Assembly (NCBI GenBank): GCA_018907035.1
Contig: JACCIC010000062.1
Span: forward strand, 2,436,001-2,500,000
Length of the DNA stretch: 64,000 nt
Direction: 5' to 3'
Origin: Sycobia sp. Sy_11
Taxonomy: Eukaryota > Arthropoda > Insecta > Hymenoptera > Epichrysomallidae
Numbering within the stretch: position 1 is the stretch's first letter; each line of letters opens with the position of its first letter. This document shows, in pieces, positions 48,804 through 60,780 of this stretch. Made by a program: the position numbers and the translations under genes. The notes beneath the pieces are model-generated. The model saw nothing but the letters and a program-made list of their open reading frames with translations. It had not been told where the DNA came from and made no database searches.

Positions 48804-48830
48804 GGACTTATCGAGAAAACTCGATAGTCC
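48804..48830. repeat. Inverted repeat / hairpin
   Basis: GGACTTATCGAG, AAAA, CTCGATAGTCC: 11 pairs with one bulged T and a four-base loop. Confidence 0.85.
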
Positions 48831-48839
48831 AGTTGATTT

Positions 48840-49600
48840 AGCGATTTAAAAAATATATTCTTTCGTACGCATTCATGGATTTCCGTTTAGAAGTTTCATA
48901 AAGAAAATGCCGCATCAGGATTTAATACGGGAAGAAGTTAGTTATAAGAATGATAAAAGCTATTCCTCATTAGGGTCATTGCAAAAACGAATCCCGTGTA
49001 AAAATGTAATATAGAAAGTATCGTTACGAACTAAACGTAGATTATATCCAAAAATTGGTACGAAATCAATTCAGAGTAAAAATATCTTAAAATAGACTAG
49101 AATTTCGGTTAAAACTTTTTCTGTCTAGATATTTGATCTTACTATTTTCACGATGAGAGTGCAGAGATGCAATTTTGACGGAAATAATTCTAAGCAGAAT
49201 TTTTTTTCGTGATAAACTTTGAGATTGGGTCGTCTCGCATTTTTTAATTGTGTTGCGTATGAAACATCGAGAGGATAATTTTATAACTAACTTTCGATAG
49301 GATCGATTATAGATAATGGGTGCTTCATAAAAATGAAAAAATTTAATTTAATCATCGAAGTCAATCACGATGAAAATATTTAGTTTCTAATTACTAGCTT
49401 ATTTTAACTGTAATGTAAATTGGAATATTTATGTAATTTCCCAATTTCAGCCTGTTATCGTTTATGTAAAAAATCACGCAGTTTTCAATAATATAAATTG
49501 AATGCTCTTCTAATATAGTCTGATAAACCTATTAAATTTGTTGACTATTGGAAAGATGTCAATTTCAAGAATTAATTTTACCCTTATGCTTATTCTGCGG
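48840..49600. other. AT-rich interval, nothing recognised
   Basis: AT-rich, with no signals. Confidence 0.5.
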
Positions 49601-50180
49601 GATTACGCAGAACGTCAGTTCCAGTTTAACCAAAAAAAGGTGGATCAAAGACGAGCAGACAGACAAGAATGCACGCAAGGAGCTAACAGTACAGAATGGC
49701 AATGGCAATGGAGAAAGTGCGACTTTTGCGTCACTCTGCGTTACAGCCGGAGGCGTGCAACCGCTGCGACCCGCTGCGACCGGAATCCAGAGGGGTGGAA
49801 GTGCAGGGGAGGGGGCGCCCACGCGGAGCGTAACTAAGTTCCATCGATAATGGCAATTAACGGAAAACACGACTGAGGTAATTATATTCCCGCGCGCGCG
49901 CGCGCAGCCGCTACCGCCGCAGCCAACGCATACGGAGACGCGAGCGCGTTTCCTTCCCTCTATTACAGGGAGAGAGAGGGCGGGCGCCGGTGGTGGCGGC
50001 ACGATGCGTGAGTGCACGCGCGTGAATATAACGTGCTCTCAGCGCGTCGCCTTCGTTCCGATGCAGCTTTGAGGGTTATTTCGGGGGACCGCAAGGTAAA
50101 TATACTTTCTCGCGAAATAGCGTCATCTATTACGTTGCGTCATACACATATCAGATGTGTGGGAGGTGGGAAATTTTCTA
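49600..50180. other. CpG-rich island with (CG)n core
   Basis: GC-rich, with an alternating CG run at about 49892-49906. A 150-residue minus-strand frame and two 100-residue plus-strand frames overlap here. Their mutual overlap and lack of domains argue against a gene. Confidence 0.45.
49892..49906. repeat. (CG)n tract
   Basis: About seven CG dinucleotides. Strong Z-DNA potential, and unusual in an AT-rich genome unless kept unmethylated. Confidence 0.85.
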
Positions 50181-50279
50181 GATATTTTTCTCTAGATATT
50201 GAGAATGACGAGAGTCTTTCTGCGAGATGCTTTTTTCCGTATTTGGTATTCAAGTGGTGCTTTTTGAACTGAAATGAAT

Positions 50280-51248
50280 TTTAAAACGATTTTATGGAGT
50301 TTAGGGTTTATATAAAGCACCTAAAAGCCGAGTAGCACAAAGCAAAGATTACTACTCGTACAGTGGGAAGAAATTGAAACTGATGTACACATATAGGTAA
50401 ACCCTAACTTCTAAGATGATGATCGATACAGATTACGCAGATTTTTTGCGATACTAACGCGATACTCGAAATCATTTTTAAACATTTTTATTTGAATAAT
50501 GTTAATAAAGCTACTTGCGGAATTCCTATGTACTGGCATCGTTCTGAGCAGAATACATGCATAAACCATGCTGTAGAGTTTTAAATTTATCATACCATTC
50601 ACCATGGCGTTCAAAGTTAATAACATACTTACACATCGCCTCTGTATTATATTAAAAACCAGTTGAACCGAAAGAATAATATCACAATTACTAAAATTTA
50701 TTGTTTTTTTAATGCTTACAAACTAACAGCCAACAGCTCTACCCGAGTACAGGATGCATCTATATATTTACGTATAGAGGGAATTAATTTAAAACTATTT
50801 CCAAACCTCTTTTCGAAGTTTTAATCCGACAAATTCTTATTGGAAAGAGTGAAGACACATGACAAGTTTATATGAAGTAATTAGAATTTTATAAACCATA
50901 GGGATTAAAATGAAAATGACGTTTCAAAAAGCGTTTGTACTTTAGTTAACGAATAAGATCGAATTTATCAAATGAATATCGGGGACCACTGTACTTTAAC
51001 AAATCCAAATGATTTTTCATATATCAGAAGATTCGCGTGAGTAAAGAAGTAATTCTTCGTCTCATAAGAAAATTTAGTCCCGAGGAAAAGGAGGGATATA
51101 CGTCGCAGGAGGTTAAATTTTCCACAATTTTGCGCATGTTAAAGTAATCTTTTAAAGTAACATCTTTTTCCGTATTAATCTGAAATTTGATTTGGAAAAT
51201 ATTATCTACAGCAATCTATATGTATATTCTCGACCATATCATGTACAT
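50280..51248. other. AT-rich interval, nothing recognised
   Basis: AT-rich to mixed. No features recognised. Confidence 0.5.
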
Positions 51249-51249
51249 G

Positions 51250-51303
<54 letters not shown>
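51249..51303. repeat. (AT)n microsatellite
   Basis: AT run with one TATGTATA interruption. Confidence 0.95.
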
Positions 51304-51305
<2 letters not shown>

Positions 51306-51329
51306 TGTATTTTCGTTGTCTCAAAGGTA

Positions 51330-51740
51330 ATTTTACTTAATGCACGACCCGCATCGCTACCGCTCGGTAGCGATATATTAGAGTCGGTATATGTGTGTGT
51401 ATACAGAAGCAAACAATCTACACGAGAATGTCGCCTGTTTGAGCGTCGGTTATAGATCGACCGCGATGTAGCTCTCGCTCTTGGCCTTTGGAGCCTCTGA
51501 CCTTGCGCCTACAGGCATTATGATCGCATTATCAAGTCCTTTACGTTATATCGCGAAGAGAAAGTGTGTATACTTACCGTATTCCTTTCGCAGCAGTCCG
51601 ACAATTAGCGGGTGCGCGCGCTTTGTGGATCGTTCAGAGCTCTTTCTCTAATCTGCTCTATATATGGTCTGTCAATGGCCTCAGAATCATAAATTACTTG
51701 TAATATGAATCCTGTGCGAGGCTCTCTCACATTTCGTTCG
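51330..51740. other. GC-richer island with near-perfect palindrome
   Basis: Short island that starts with the inverted repeat at 51353-51374. A minus-strand ACG/GTAAGTA donor-like motif lies near 51573-51580 without a supported exon. Confidence 0.4.
51353..51374. repeat. Perfect 10-bp inverted repeat with 2-base centre
   Basis: ATCGCTACCG, CT, CGGTAGCGAT. It could extrude as a cruciform or bind a dimeric regulator, and it is not part of a simple repeat. Confidence 0.9.
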
Positions 51741-52570
51741 ATCGACGAATTTATAAGCTTATTGTGAATCGATTATTATTTCCTATGAAAGATCTTTCAA
51801 AATTTAAAGCATTGCCTCACTAGTTTTTGCGGGTTTTACTATTTTAAACGAAGACAGGAGAGGGGTTACATAATATAGATAAAATTAAATTTATAATATA
51901 AACGAAGAGTAGATATTATTTACTCAATTTGATTTCAATTTATATTGCAATAAAACATTCACATGCATATTTTCTTATAATTTATGACAAATGACGAATA
52001 TTTCGATATTGATAAATTTTGTTTTTTAATAAAACGACTAAACAGCTAATTTATATTCCATTCACTGGATAATTTGCTCTACATGTTGACGGTACAAGTA
52101 CCCTTCATTGAATTTTTTAAGCGACATGTTTGATGGTAAATAATTTTCTAATTTGTCGAGAATGAAAAGGTACTCATTATTCGAAGGCCAACCGAGTATG
52201 GATGATAATCTTTTTATACATTGTAGAGAAATTTAATGAAATTCCTATTTCGTTTAAAAATACAGTATGCTATGGTTGCAGTCGAATAATTTGAACCTGT
52301 ACCGGTTCTGCTGACTCTTTATTTATTTTTCTTAACTTCTGTTTTATTGTCTGATTAAATTATAGATTTCCATTACTAGAAAAAACTTTGTTAAAGTGAT
52401 TAAAATAATGTTTTTTTTTTTCAGATTGTGAACCTATTTGCTTCACGGCGCATTCCGGAAGTATTCAGGTATTTCCATACAGAGGCATCGGATCGTAACG
52501 AAATTCAATGAATTTCCTGTTAAAATAAAATAATTTGTTAAATGGCATAGATATTATAAAATATGCAACG
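51740..52570. other. AT-rich interval, nothing recognised
   Basis: AT-rich, with a short mixed patch near 52440-52500. Confidence 0.5.
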
Positions 52571-52576
52571 CTGGTT

Positions 52577-52577
52577 A

Positions 52578-52642
<65 letters not shown>
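52577..52642. repeat. (AT)n microsatellite
   Basis: AT run of about 65 bases. The tyrosine/isoleucine frames over it are artefacts. Confidence 0.97.
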
Positions 52643-52647
<5 letters not shown>

Positions 52648-52729
52648 CACCACAAGTCAGCGAAGGCGTAAACGTTTCATTTCGAGAATCATCAAAGTAA
52701 GAAAAGAAAATTCTTAAGCAGGAAAGTGT

Positions 52730-53150
52730 CGCCACGTACCCTCGGTTAACGATCGCCATATAATTTACAAGTAATAATCGCCGTCCCGCATCGACCGCGC
52801 ATAACGAGAAGCCTCGGCGAAAAGCGGCTTATCGTCAAAAAAGCCCGCTTAAAGACGTGCGACAGCGTGGGGCGAGCATTATAACGCCATAAATATCATC
52901 TTTTGCCGGAGCGCGGCGCAGCGTAATTTCTCAGCTCCGATGTAGTTCCGCGACCGTTCCCCAAGCCGAAAGGCTGCGGCCACCCCACCGGGCCGCCCCG
53001 ATCTGATCGGCGAGGAATCTGCCGCGATACCGTCGTTTATTATCAGAGACTCTTAAACGCGCCCGGGCGCGCGAGCGCCATCGTGCCCGCTCCGCTGGAA
53101 GAAGATACGTCGTTGGACGAGGGGACACTCGGCAACTCCCTTTCTTCTAA
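52730..53150. other. CpG-rich island
   Basis: GC-rich. Contains ACGCCATAAATATC near 52885, a match to the TTTATGGC posterior-Hox type site on the opposite strand. No coding support. Confidence 0.4.
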
Positions 53151-53169
53151 CGTAGTATACAAACACACA

Positions 53170-53990
53170 TACACACACAAACACAAATCTACGTCGTTTC
53201 ATTCCTGTATTGTGTTTACGGTGTTATGTATAATGTATGTATGATTGACATGGGAGTCTTCAAATTTTCAACTAGAATTCTGTAAAGGAAAATAACTTTT
53301 CACAGATTATTTTCAATACGTACAGGTAAAGGAAAGTCAGAAATAAATAAAACTTACAATTTTGGTTAGGAATAAAAGCGACTTATTCCAAAATTATGTA
53401 CATTCCAAATTATTTTCTTGATAATATTTAATTCTTTCAATCTGATGATGTAATCTCTTGCAAAAAACGAAAGTTTTTTCATTCATTCATTTCATTCGTT
53501 TCAAACATTCATTTTAAAATGTTTACAAACATTACGGAATCGAAGAATTTTTTCCTACAATCATATCTAATTGAGAAATGATAATTCAGTATTTACTTTA
53601 TCAAATTCATCATACAGTTATGTTATGATATAATACAACGTCTTTCGTATAGCAGTTAAATAAAATCTTGTCATCTTAATACACTTTTAAAGTTTAGTTT
53701 CACACTAATAGTCATAAGCATTATACGAATATTAAATAATAGCTTTGATAGAATTCGGTGTGGTGTTTAGTCACATTGATTAATATTATATTGTATTATA
53801 GTTTTAGATGCAACGACTTATAAAATATATTTTTATAAAAAAATTAATTAAAACTAATTTAATAAGTTCATTAATTTAAATTCACGAAGAAAGAAAAAAA
53901 GTTGAGCAAGACAAAGATGTTCGCTATATATTCTTGAGAAATGAAAGCGTCAAGCGTAGCTTTAAATATTTTCTCTGACAACGAGGGGGA
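53170..53990. other. AT-rich interval, nothing recognised
   Basis: Begins with an interrupted CA-rich stretch (53160-53190), then unique AT-rich DNA. Confidence 0.5.
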
Positions 53991-54012
53991 GAAAGAGAAA
54001 GGGAGTGTGTGT

Positions 54013-54015
<3 letters not shown>

Positions 54016-54066
<51 letters not shown>
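54016..54066. repeat. (GA)n microsatellite
   Basis: Pure GA run of about 50 bases. Confidence 0.97.
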
Positions 54067-54067
<1 letters not shown>

Positions 54068-54338
54068 CGCTTCCATCTTGCCGATATTATTGACGTTTTT
54101 TGCCACCCCTATTTTTCCCTCGGCCCACCAACCGCCCACTCGCTCTCCTACCCCCATCATCTCTTTCTCCCGGTCTTATTCCCTCGGACTGGCGAGGCGA
54201 AGGGGATGGGGTTGGGTAGAGAGGGGGCGAACGGGGGACGGCTACAGAGAAAGAACCTCTCTTTCCTTCCATATATATATATATATCAGTAGGGTGGGCA
54301 GCGGGCGGCATCGGTCGCTCGGTGGGAGCTCAGAAGGA

Positions 54339-54379
54339 GAGAAGAAGAAGAAGAAGCAGAAGAAGCGGAAGAAGAAGAC
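54339..54379. repeat. (GAA)n triplet repeat
   Basis: Interrupted GAA repeat. Polypurine tracts like this can form triplex DNA. Confidence 0.85.
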
Positions 54380-54507
54380 CGGAAGGAGAGGGGTGAGTCA
54401 GGCGGCTCTTATTCGCGCGCGCTTTTTAGAACACTTTATTGACTGAGCCTTCCCTGGTCCGTAGAAAGGGTGTGGAGTGTAGCTTTCTTCCTTCGCGGTG
54501 GTGAACA

Positions 54508-54559
54508 GAGCGAGAGAAAGAGAGAGACAGACAGACAGACAGACAGAGGGAGAAAGAGT

Positions 54560-54615
<56 letters not shown>
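54508..54615. repeat. Compound (GA)n / (ACAG)n / (GA)n microsatellite
   Basis: A short GA run, five ACAG units (about 54527-54546), then a GA run of about 50 bases. Confidence 0.95.
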
Positions 54616-54619
<4 letters not shown>

Positions 54620-54768
54620 GTGGCAGATAAGTCGGGAGTGGGAGAAACGGAGAGAAAAACATTGGAAAAGCGGTGGCAGCAGCATCTCGGCCTCCTCCCT
54701 CTCTCTTTCTCTCTTTCTTTTGCTTTTCCAGGATCTCTCGAAGACTCCACTACTCTTTCGCACGCGCG

Positions 54769-54769
<1 letters not shown>

Positions 54770-54809
<40 letters not shown>

Positions 54810-54810
54810 A
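54770..54810. repeat. (TC)n microsatellite
   Basis: An interrupted TC run 150 bases downstream of a GA run. The two are complementary and could pair in a transcript. Confidence 0.9.
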
Positions 54811-55128
54811 ATCGCTATCTCTTTCACTCTTATTTTTGAATTTCAATACCAGAGCACCGAGCAGTCGGACGAAGGCGGTGGCGGTGGTGGCCGACCCCGT
54901 GGCTCTGACACTGTCTTTGCAAGAAATTAATGAAGCGAAGTACTACCACTATAGTATCATCACCCGCTAGCGTCCCGAGATTCTGTACACCTCCCCCTCT
55001 CCCATTTCTGAAAGTCCATGAGACGTCGGACAGAGGTGTCTTTCTTTACAACCGTGATCTTTCTTTACTTTTCTTGGGAATTTCTCAATCAGGACTCGCT
55101 AATTTCGCCCATTTCTCTTTTATTTCAG

Positions 55129-55197
55129 GTGAGCGTTGCGGGAAGAAGAGACGAGACGACGACCTCTAATGGACTGACCGATCTTTCTTTCTGGCAG
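55129..55197 (+). other. Candidate mini-intron or recursive splice site
   Basis: Upstream, CTAAT (55099-55103) and TTTCTCTTTTATTTCAG form a strong branchpoint and acceptor ending at 55128. The next bases are GTGAGC, a good donor. A second CTAAT (55166-55170) and TTTCTTTCTGGCAG end at 55197. So 55129-55197 reads as a complete 69-base GT-AG intron, and the 55128/55129 junction as a zero-length exon of the recursive-splicing type. No flanking coding exon is recognised. Confidence 0.35.
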
Positions 55198-55259
55198 ATC
55201 CAATTGGGTATATGCTGGCGATTGCCAAAGCTTATCGGATAATCGAGAAAACAAGGTGC

Positions 55260-55990
55260 ACGAATGCGGCTAAGAGATTGAAATACAGGGTCCGATTTGC
55301 TTAAAATGTAGCGTTCGCTTTGAAACTCGCAGTAGAACATTTTCGCGATAATCCTTTTCAGGTCTGAATCTTCATTGCTACCTATTTTCTGATAAATAGA
55401 ATTGTAAAAGAAATAATTAAAAAAACGTTTGATCATGTTAGGATTTTATTCCTATCAATAATTTTTATTTTCATTATATTGCAGTTGATTATTCAGAAAC
55501 AGATTTCAGAAACGTACGGACTGAATTCAAAAAACAAATTACTTTCTTAAATAAGCCTCATTGCACTCTTAGAAATCAGTTTCAAAAGGTTTCAATTAAT
55601 ACTTTTCTGTTCGGCGTAAATAGTATTCCATTTCAATGAAATAATTTACTTTAATCAAAATAAGGCATCATTTATATAATTTAATAAGACATTTGTTTTA
55701 ATTGTACGTTAAATTCCTATTGAGAGATCATCATAATAATTATATCTGCAAAGATTGAAATTACTTTAAAATGCATTTAAAAAATGTATAATTTAACAGT
55801 AAATCCGCGAAAGTTATACACATCCGAATAAATTTGAATGCTATTTCTTATAGATTGATGCGAGTGTAGGTGCAGCATTGCGCAAGACTATTAAATGCAA
55901 TAAGAACAAAGGGTGAACTAATCCAACAACCCCAAAATAATGAACGTTCAATATTAAAAAACAAACTGCCCATTCCCATGTGCGGATCGG
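55260..55990. other. AT-rich interval, nothing recognised
   Basis: AT-rich, with no features. Confidence 0.5.
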
Positions 55991-56424
55991 TGTCGACACA
56001 CAGTTCGTTATTACTTGGCCCACTGGTGCAGAGAACGGAGAGAGAAGAAACAAGCGAGTCCGAAAAAGGGCTATTGAAATCTCGTCCTTCCTCCAACCAT
56101 ATGTCAAAAAAGGGAGGGAGAGAGAGACAGCGAAAGGCAGAAGTGATCCCTTCCAGCTGACCCTCGTATATATTATGAAGCTAGCCGAGCCGTTGATACA
56201 CGTGTACATACGGACATAAAATCTTCGTTAAAAAATATTTTCTCTTTCTCCCTCCATTCTTAAGTGGCTCGTTATAGCGCTTGGGAAGAGGAGTGAGGCA
56301 ACGAAGAAGAAGGGAAAAAGAAAGGACGGAAATGCAGAAAATCGGGCGACGGCGGTCGTGATATTTTCCCGTTAATGATCCTGCGCCATTCTGCAGAACC
56401 GTAGATAAAAATATATACATATAT

Positions 56425-56479
<55 letters not shown>

Positions 56480-57190
56480 ATATACATAGAGATCGCGAAA
56501 TAGTGGAAGTTACTAGCAAAAAAAGGAGGGGAACCGAGGGCCAGTGAGAAGTGGGCGGGGGGGAGAGAAAAGTTAAAAGCAAAATGGAGAAAAGAAAGGA
56601 GAGAAACGATAGAAAGAAGGGGAGAGATAGTGGAAGGAGAAAAAGGGGGGTGAAGAGAGAGAAAGTCGTCAGATAAACGATACAGCTACATCGTCTTCTC
56701 TCCTTCGGCCCCCGCTCTCTCAGGGTGAATAATGAATTTTCCTCCGTGGGGATGAGGGAACGTAACGTCGATTTCGTTTTTCATCGCTTCTTTGAAAATC
56801 TTCGGAGCTACCCTCCGCTCTGCCGTCGTTCTTTCTTGCTCACTTACCCTTTCCTCTTCACCCCCTGGATCTGTTCAAAGAATTCCATCTTCTGCTTCTT
56901 CTTCGTCTTCTTCTTCTTTCGTCTTCTTCATGGGCGAGAGTTCGTCCTGGCTCCCTCGAGCTTGAAAACTTTCTAATCGAGAATTATGAAAGCTATTCGC
57001 CGTACCGAAGGTTCGATGAAGAAGAAGAAAATGTGGGATAAGGAGCATCGAAAACGGAGAAAGATGGCAAGTCTGAGGAACAGTTCGTTAGGAATCGGAA
57101 GAAAAAGCGGAAAGATCTTGATTTCAGATACTCGCAAAAGTCGGAGCAAGAATTCGGTAACGAATCGAAGGAACGGAATGAAGTGATCTA
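55990..57190. other. Purine-rich island with no recognised gene
   Basis: Plus strand rich in A and G (AGAAAGG, GGAGAG, AAGAAG) from 56.5 to 56.7 kb, switching to pyrimidine-rich at 56.8-56.93 kb and back to purine-rich near 57.0 kb. The lysine/arginine-rich 66-residue frame at 56986-57186 reflects this composition. No domain seen. Confidence 0.45.
56430..56476. repeat. (AT)n microsatellite
   Basis: AT run inside the purine-rich island. Confidence 0.95.
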
Positions 57191-57890
57191 TAACTTTTTA
57201 TCTGTTGTTTTTGCGAAATAAATAGATGAATAAATAATTTTTTATATACATTATAATGTATAAATATAATTAAGATAAAATATGAAAAACCACAGAATAA
57301 AGTTTAAACTAATAATGTACACAAAAAATGATTTAAATAAATAAAGATAGAGAATAATATGTTTTTTAATAGAAGCGGAGCAAAGTGGAATTAGTTGGTC
57401 GAAAGTGGAGAAGCTCTGTAAGACACCATAAGGAAGCTTTTGCTCTTGACCGAGTACAAGATCGTGAAAGTAAAAGTTTGTTCAACTAATTGCCATATGT
57501 GTAAGAGCATATCCAATTGAAAATAAATACGATGAAATAGGTACATTGAAAGTGTACAGTACGTTATTTTAATTAAACACTTGCTAGAAATGCATATATT
57601 AAGTTTTTGGTTTATAACTAATTCGTTTAATTGGATAAAATTGTCTAAATAATGTTTAAAAGTTATTACTTTTTTATAATGTGACTTTGCTGTTTTGTAA
57701 TTCATTTATTCATTTGAAATATTGCGTAAATTCGTATTTGAAATTCGTTATGGAGGGTAAATTTCATTGTCCCCTAGTTTCTTTGCTATGTCCATTATGC
57801 AGTAGAGGCCCTATCATTCAATCAGATCCACTAAACAAATTAATAAATCTCACCTTGCAAGTACATCTACACGCCAATCAATCAGAGCAC
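57190..57890. other. AT-rich interval, nothing recognised
   Basis: AT-rich. No element or gene. Confidence 0.5.
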
Positions 57891-57940
57891 TCATCGGCGT
57901 ATCAAGACCGGTGTCTAAAAAATCCCTTAGGCAACCCAAA

Positions 57941-57942
<2 letters not shown>

Positions 57943-57983
<41 letters not shown>

Positions 57984-58001
57984 ACCACCACCACCACTAC
58001 C
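57943..58001. repeat. Compound (CA)n(CCA)n microsatellite
   Basis: A CA run of about 38 bases changes to about six CCA units. The histidine/threonine frame through it is an artefact. Confidence 0.97.
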
Positions 58002-58420
58002 AATTCATCCTGCCTTATTATGTAGTCATTGAAACGATCCAACCCTTGCTGCTCTTGGCCGTTCTTTTACTTTTCCAGAGTTAGAAGGTACAAACTGCAG
58101 GGTAAATAAACGTCGCTCTTGCCTGGGTATACGCGTACTTTATTAGAGGCATGAGGGCACGAAGTAAACTGCCGGAGCCGTACATTAAGCGACGCAAACG
58201 CAATTTCACACTATGGCTGGACGTTTCTTCTTTTAGTTCAGCATTTGCTCACCTTTAGCAGCGGATTTCGATGAGAATACCGTTCAAGCTTTATTTGCTC
58301 GCGTAAATTTTTCTAAGGAATGTATTCGCTGTCGGAGAGAGAACGTGTTAATGTATATAGGGGTGCGCGTTATGTCGCACATTTATAGGAAGGAATCTTC
58401 GAAGGGAAGAGAAAAATTCT
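58001..58420. other. GC-richer island
   Basis: Mixed to GC-rich, with GTACATTAAGCGACGC near 58180. No coding pattern. Confidence 0.4.
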
Positions 58421-59450
58421 GGAATTATTACGAGCTTCTATTTTTCTTTTTTCTGAAATTATTTTTCCCGCTGTAACGATATTATTCATTTACTAATTCA
58501 ATAAATCATCATTACATTAATAATTTAAACAAATCGTATTTATCCGATAAAATATTATAATCAAAATTTGTCACATAATATTAAAATTAAAAAAAGGCAT
58601 AACTCTACATATGTACTTTTTTCAAGAAATAAGTGGAAGAAATAGGTATTCAAATCCAACCGCTTTTACTGAAATTGGTACCGTGGGCGGTATGTTTTCA
58701 CGGATATTCGGAATCCAGGAGAACAATTACAGCTATAATTGATGATAAATGACCAAATACAAAAGGAAAAGTACTATATTTTTTTCAATTGAAAAACTAT
58801 GCGTGCTCTGTAGGAGCTCAAAAACTATTAACAATTTTTCGAAAATCTGCGGCTGAGGCAGGTCCTGCCCTTGCTGTTCTATATACGTATTTTAGAAAAA
58901 AATTTGGTTGATACAACTTCGTCGCCGTCGGTAAGACATCTGTACAGCAGACCCATTTATTATGATTAGAGTTTATAGCGTTTATAGAGTTTATAGAGTT
59001 TATTTTAGTGTAAATACCTATATCCATATACTAGCATCCCGTCTTGGTTCTTGCTTTCGTCCGAGATAATAATTTAACCGATTTATGAAACAGTTAAATA
59101 ATATCCATGCAAAAAATTTTCTATATATAAATCTATATACCGATAGATAATTGCATCTACCGTTAGTTCTACATAAAAAGGTGCTATCTACGTGCCCGTT
59201 TCAAAAAGAAACTATTTGGACATTTTCCTTCAATTTACTTTCACTAAATATTTGCGGTATTTGTATTTAATTTAAAATAAATATGATATGATATGATATA
59301 ATATGATTTTATATTGATAGCCAGAATATAATGTTCAAACTTCTGAACAATTCCTTCATACAACCGTACCAAATTAATGAAAATTTATATAAATGTTATA
59401 TAAATGTGTAAAAAAAGCAAAAATGCGTATATCATCGTATATATGATCAT
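58420..59450. other. AT-rich interval with short tandem repeats
   Basis: Contains four units of GAGTTTATA (about 58969-59003) and an ATATG pentamer repeat (59281-59306). Nothing else recognised. Confidence 0.5.
58969..59003. repeat. GAGTTTATA tandem repeat
   Basis: About four 9-base units with one substitution. Confidence 0.85.
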
Positions 59451-59676
59451 TTGGCGTCTTGAAATTGCTTGTGATATGGCTCGCCATCAGCTTTGACCTT
59501 GATGTGCCTTAATGGACGCGCTAAAATTTGCGAGTTTTGCCGCAGTTGCATTTGACAACCCCTCGGTTCTCGCTTCCTCCCTCGCTTTGAAGGGAGAAAG
59601 AAATAGAGCGGCGAACGACTAAGACAGATTAAGTATTTTAAATTGAACAGAGGGGCGAGGTTGGAGAGGGAGAGAT

Positions 59677-59724
<48 letters not shown>

Positions 59725-59960
59725 GGGGGAGAGACGGAAACGGCTTCGAACGTAGTCTGGGATGAGAGATCTTTTTCCTTCCTTATCTACCCGGGGCCTG
59801 CCCCACGGCTTTTCTCAGCCCCCTCCCTTAAAACCGAGAGACCGGAGGGAGAGTTCAGTTTTTATAATAAAGGAGCGTAATTAATGCCGCCCTATCTTAC
59901 TTGCTCTGTCCCCACCATCCACCGCCCAGCCGAGCGCCAACCATCTCGCTGCCTACGTCG
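59450..59960. other. GC-richer island with GA tract
   Basis: Mixed composition with the GA tract near its centre. No gene supported. Confidence 0.45.
59665..59726. repeat. (GA)n microsatellite
   Basis: A GA run with two interruptions (ATAG and CAG). Confidence 0.95.
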
Positions 59961-60780
59961 CTCTATAACACTACTACATACATTTTTCTCTTCTTGACTT
60001 AATAGTTTTTTATTATTTTCTTTCGCGCATAGACTTTTTATTTTATTTGTCCTTAGTTTATTACTAAGAAGAGTTTTTCTGAACTTTTCCTCTGCGGTCG
60101 AGCCTCCCAATGTTACATTGATAATTATGACTGTACTTGTAAGAGATTAATATTGTAATAATATTTATAGATGATTAATTATTTATGGGCTCGATGATTT
60201 GAATAGGCCAACAATATTTATTAAAAATAGTTACTTCATTGGAGATTTATATATAGAGTTTTATTTTTTCATTTCATATTTTTCTAAAATGAATCATATT
60301 TTGCTAAAATAAAAGAAAATAAATTTCAATATAATTGAGTAAAGATGACTCTGCGATATTGAGTTCTTAACCACAAACACTAATTTTGATAAAATCTGAT
60401 TTTATTTTTAATCATAAAAAATTCTTTCATGTCTGAGTGCTTGCAATCTCGGTAAGATATTTAAAAATTAGTTTTCCATAGTACGCTACAGCGGAATGCA
60501 TTTTAAATAAGCAACAAAGATTAATTTCGACTTTGCTCTCGATTTCCTTTATTTCCACATATTTACGACTTTTAAATAAATTCTTTGCAAATTTTACTGG
60601 CCATGCCAAATTAATTCATATATATTTATACGTAATTAATTATTATTCCCACCAGTACCGATTTCGTTTTTTTAGAAAAAATTGGAAAAATATAGTTAAG
60701 TGCACAATATGCTGAATAGCTAAGGCTCACGTACAAATTTACATAAACATTCCAAAGAAGTAAATAATTCGGTTTTACGC
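59960..60780. other. AT-rich interval, nothing recognised
   Basis: AT-rich, with short chance frames only. Confidence 0.5.

Larger units (their letters stand above)
48290..48840. other. GC-richer island with GA tract and terminal hairpin
   Basis: A purine-rich start followed by mixed sequence, ending in the hairpin at 48804-48830. Frames of about 100 residues on both strands overlap and have no recognisable domain. Confidence 0.45.
54000..55260. other. Simple-repeat-rich island with splice-like signals
   Basis: Dense GA, TC, GAA and ACAG repeats, followed by unique sequence. A plus-strand GTGAGT donor-like site lies at 54393-54398, and an unusual acceptor/donor/acceptor set lies at 55099-55197. 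It may be a non-coding exon region. The many frames here are repeat artefacts. Confidence 0.4.

Noticed and set aside
49565..50017. 150-residue minus-strand frame
   Set aside because: Overlaps two 100-residue plus-strand frames and includes a CG-repeat-derived stretch. No domain.
54281..54320. Promoter with TCAGT initiator and GGTCG downstream element
   Set aside because: The downstream element is two bases off the strict spacing required, and the AT tract lies too close to the initiator to serve as a TATA box.
57744..57800. Cysteine motif HCPLVSLLCPLC suggesting a zinc finger
   Set aside because: A single pair of CP motifs in a frame that runs into a CA repeat. No second ligand pair at the right spacing.
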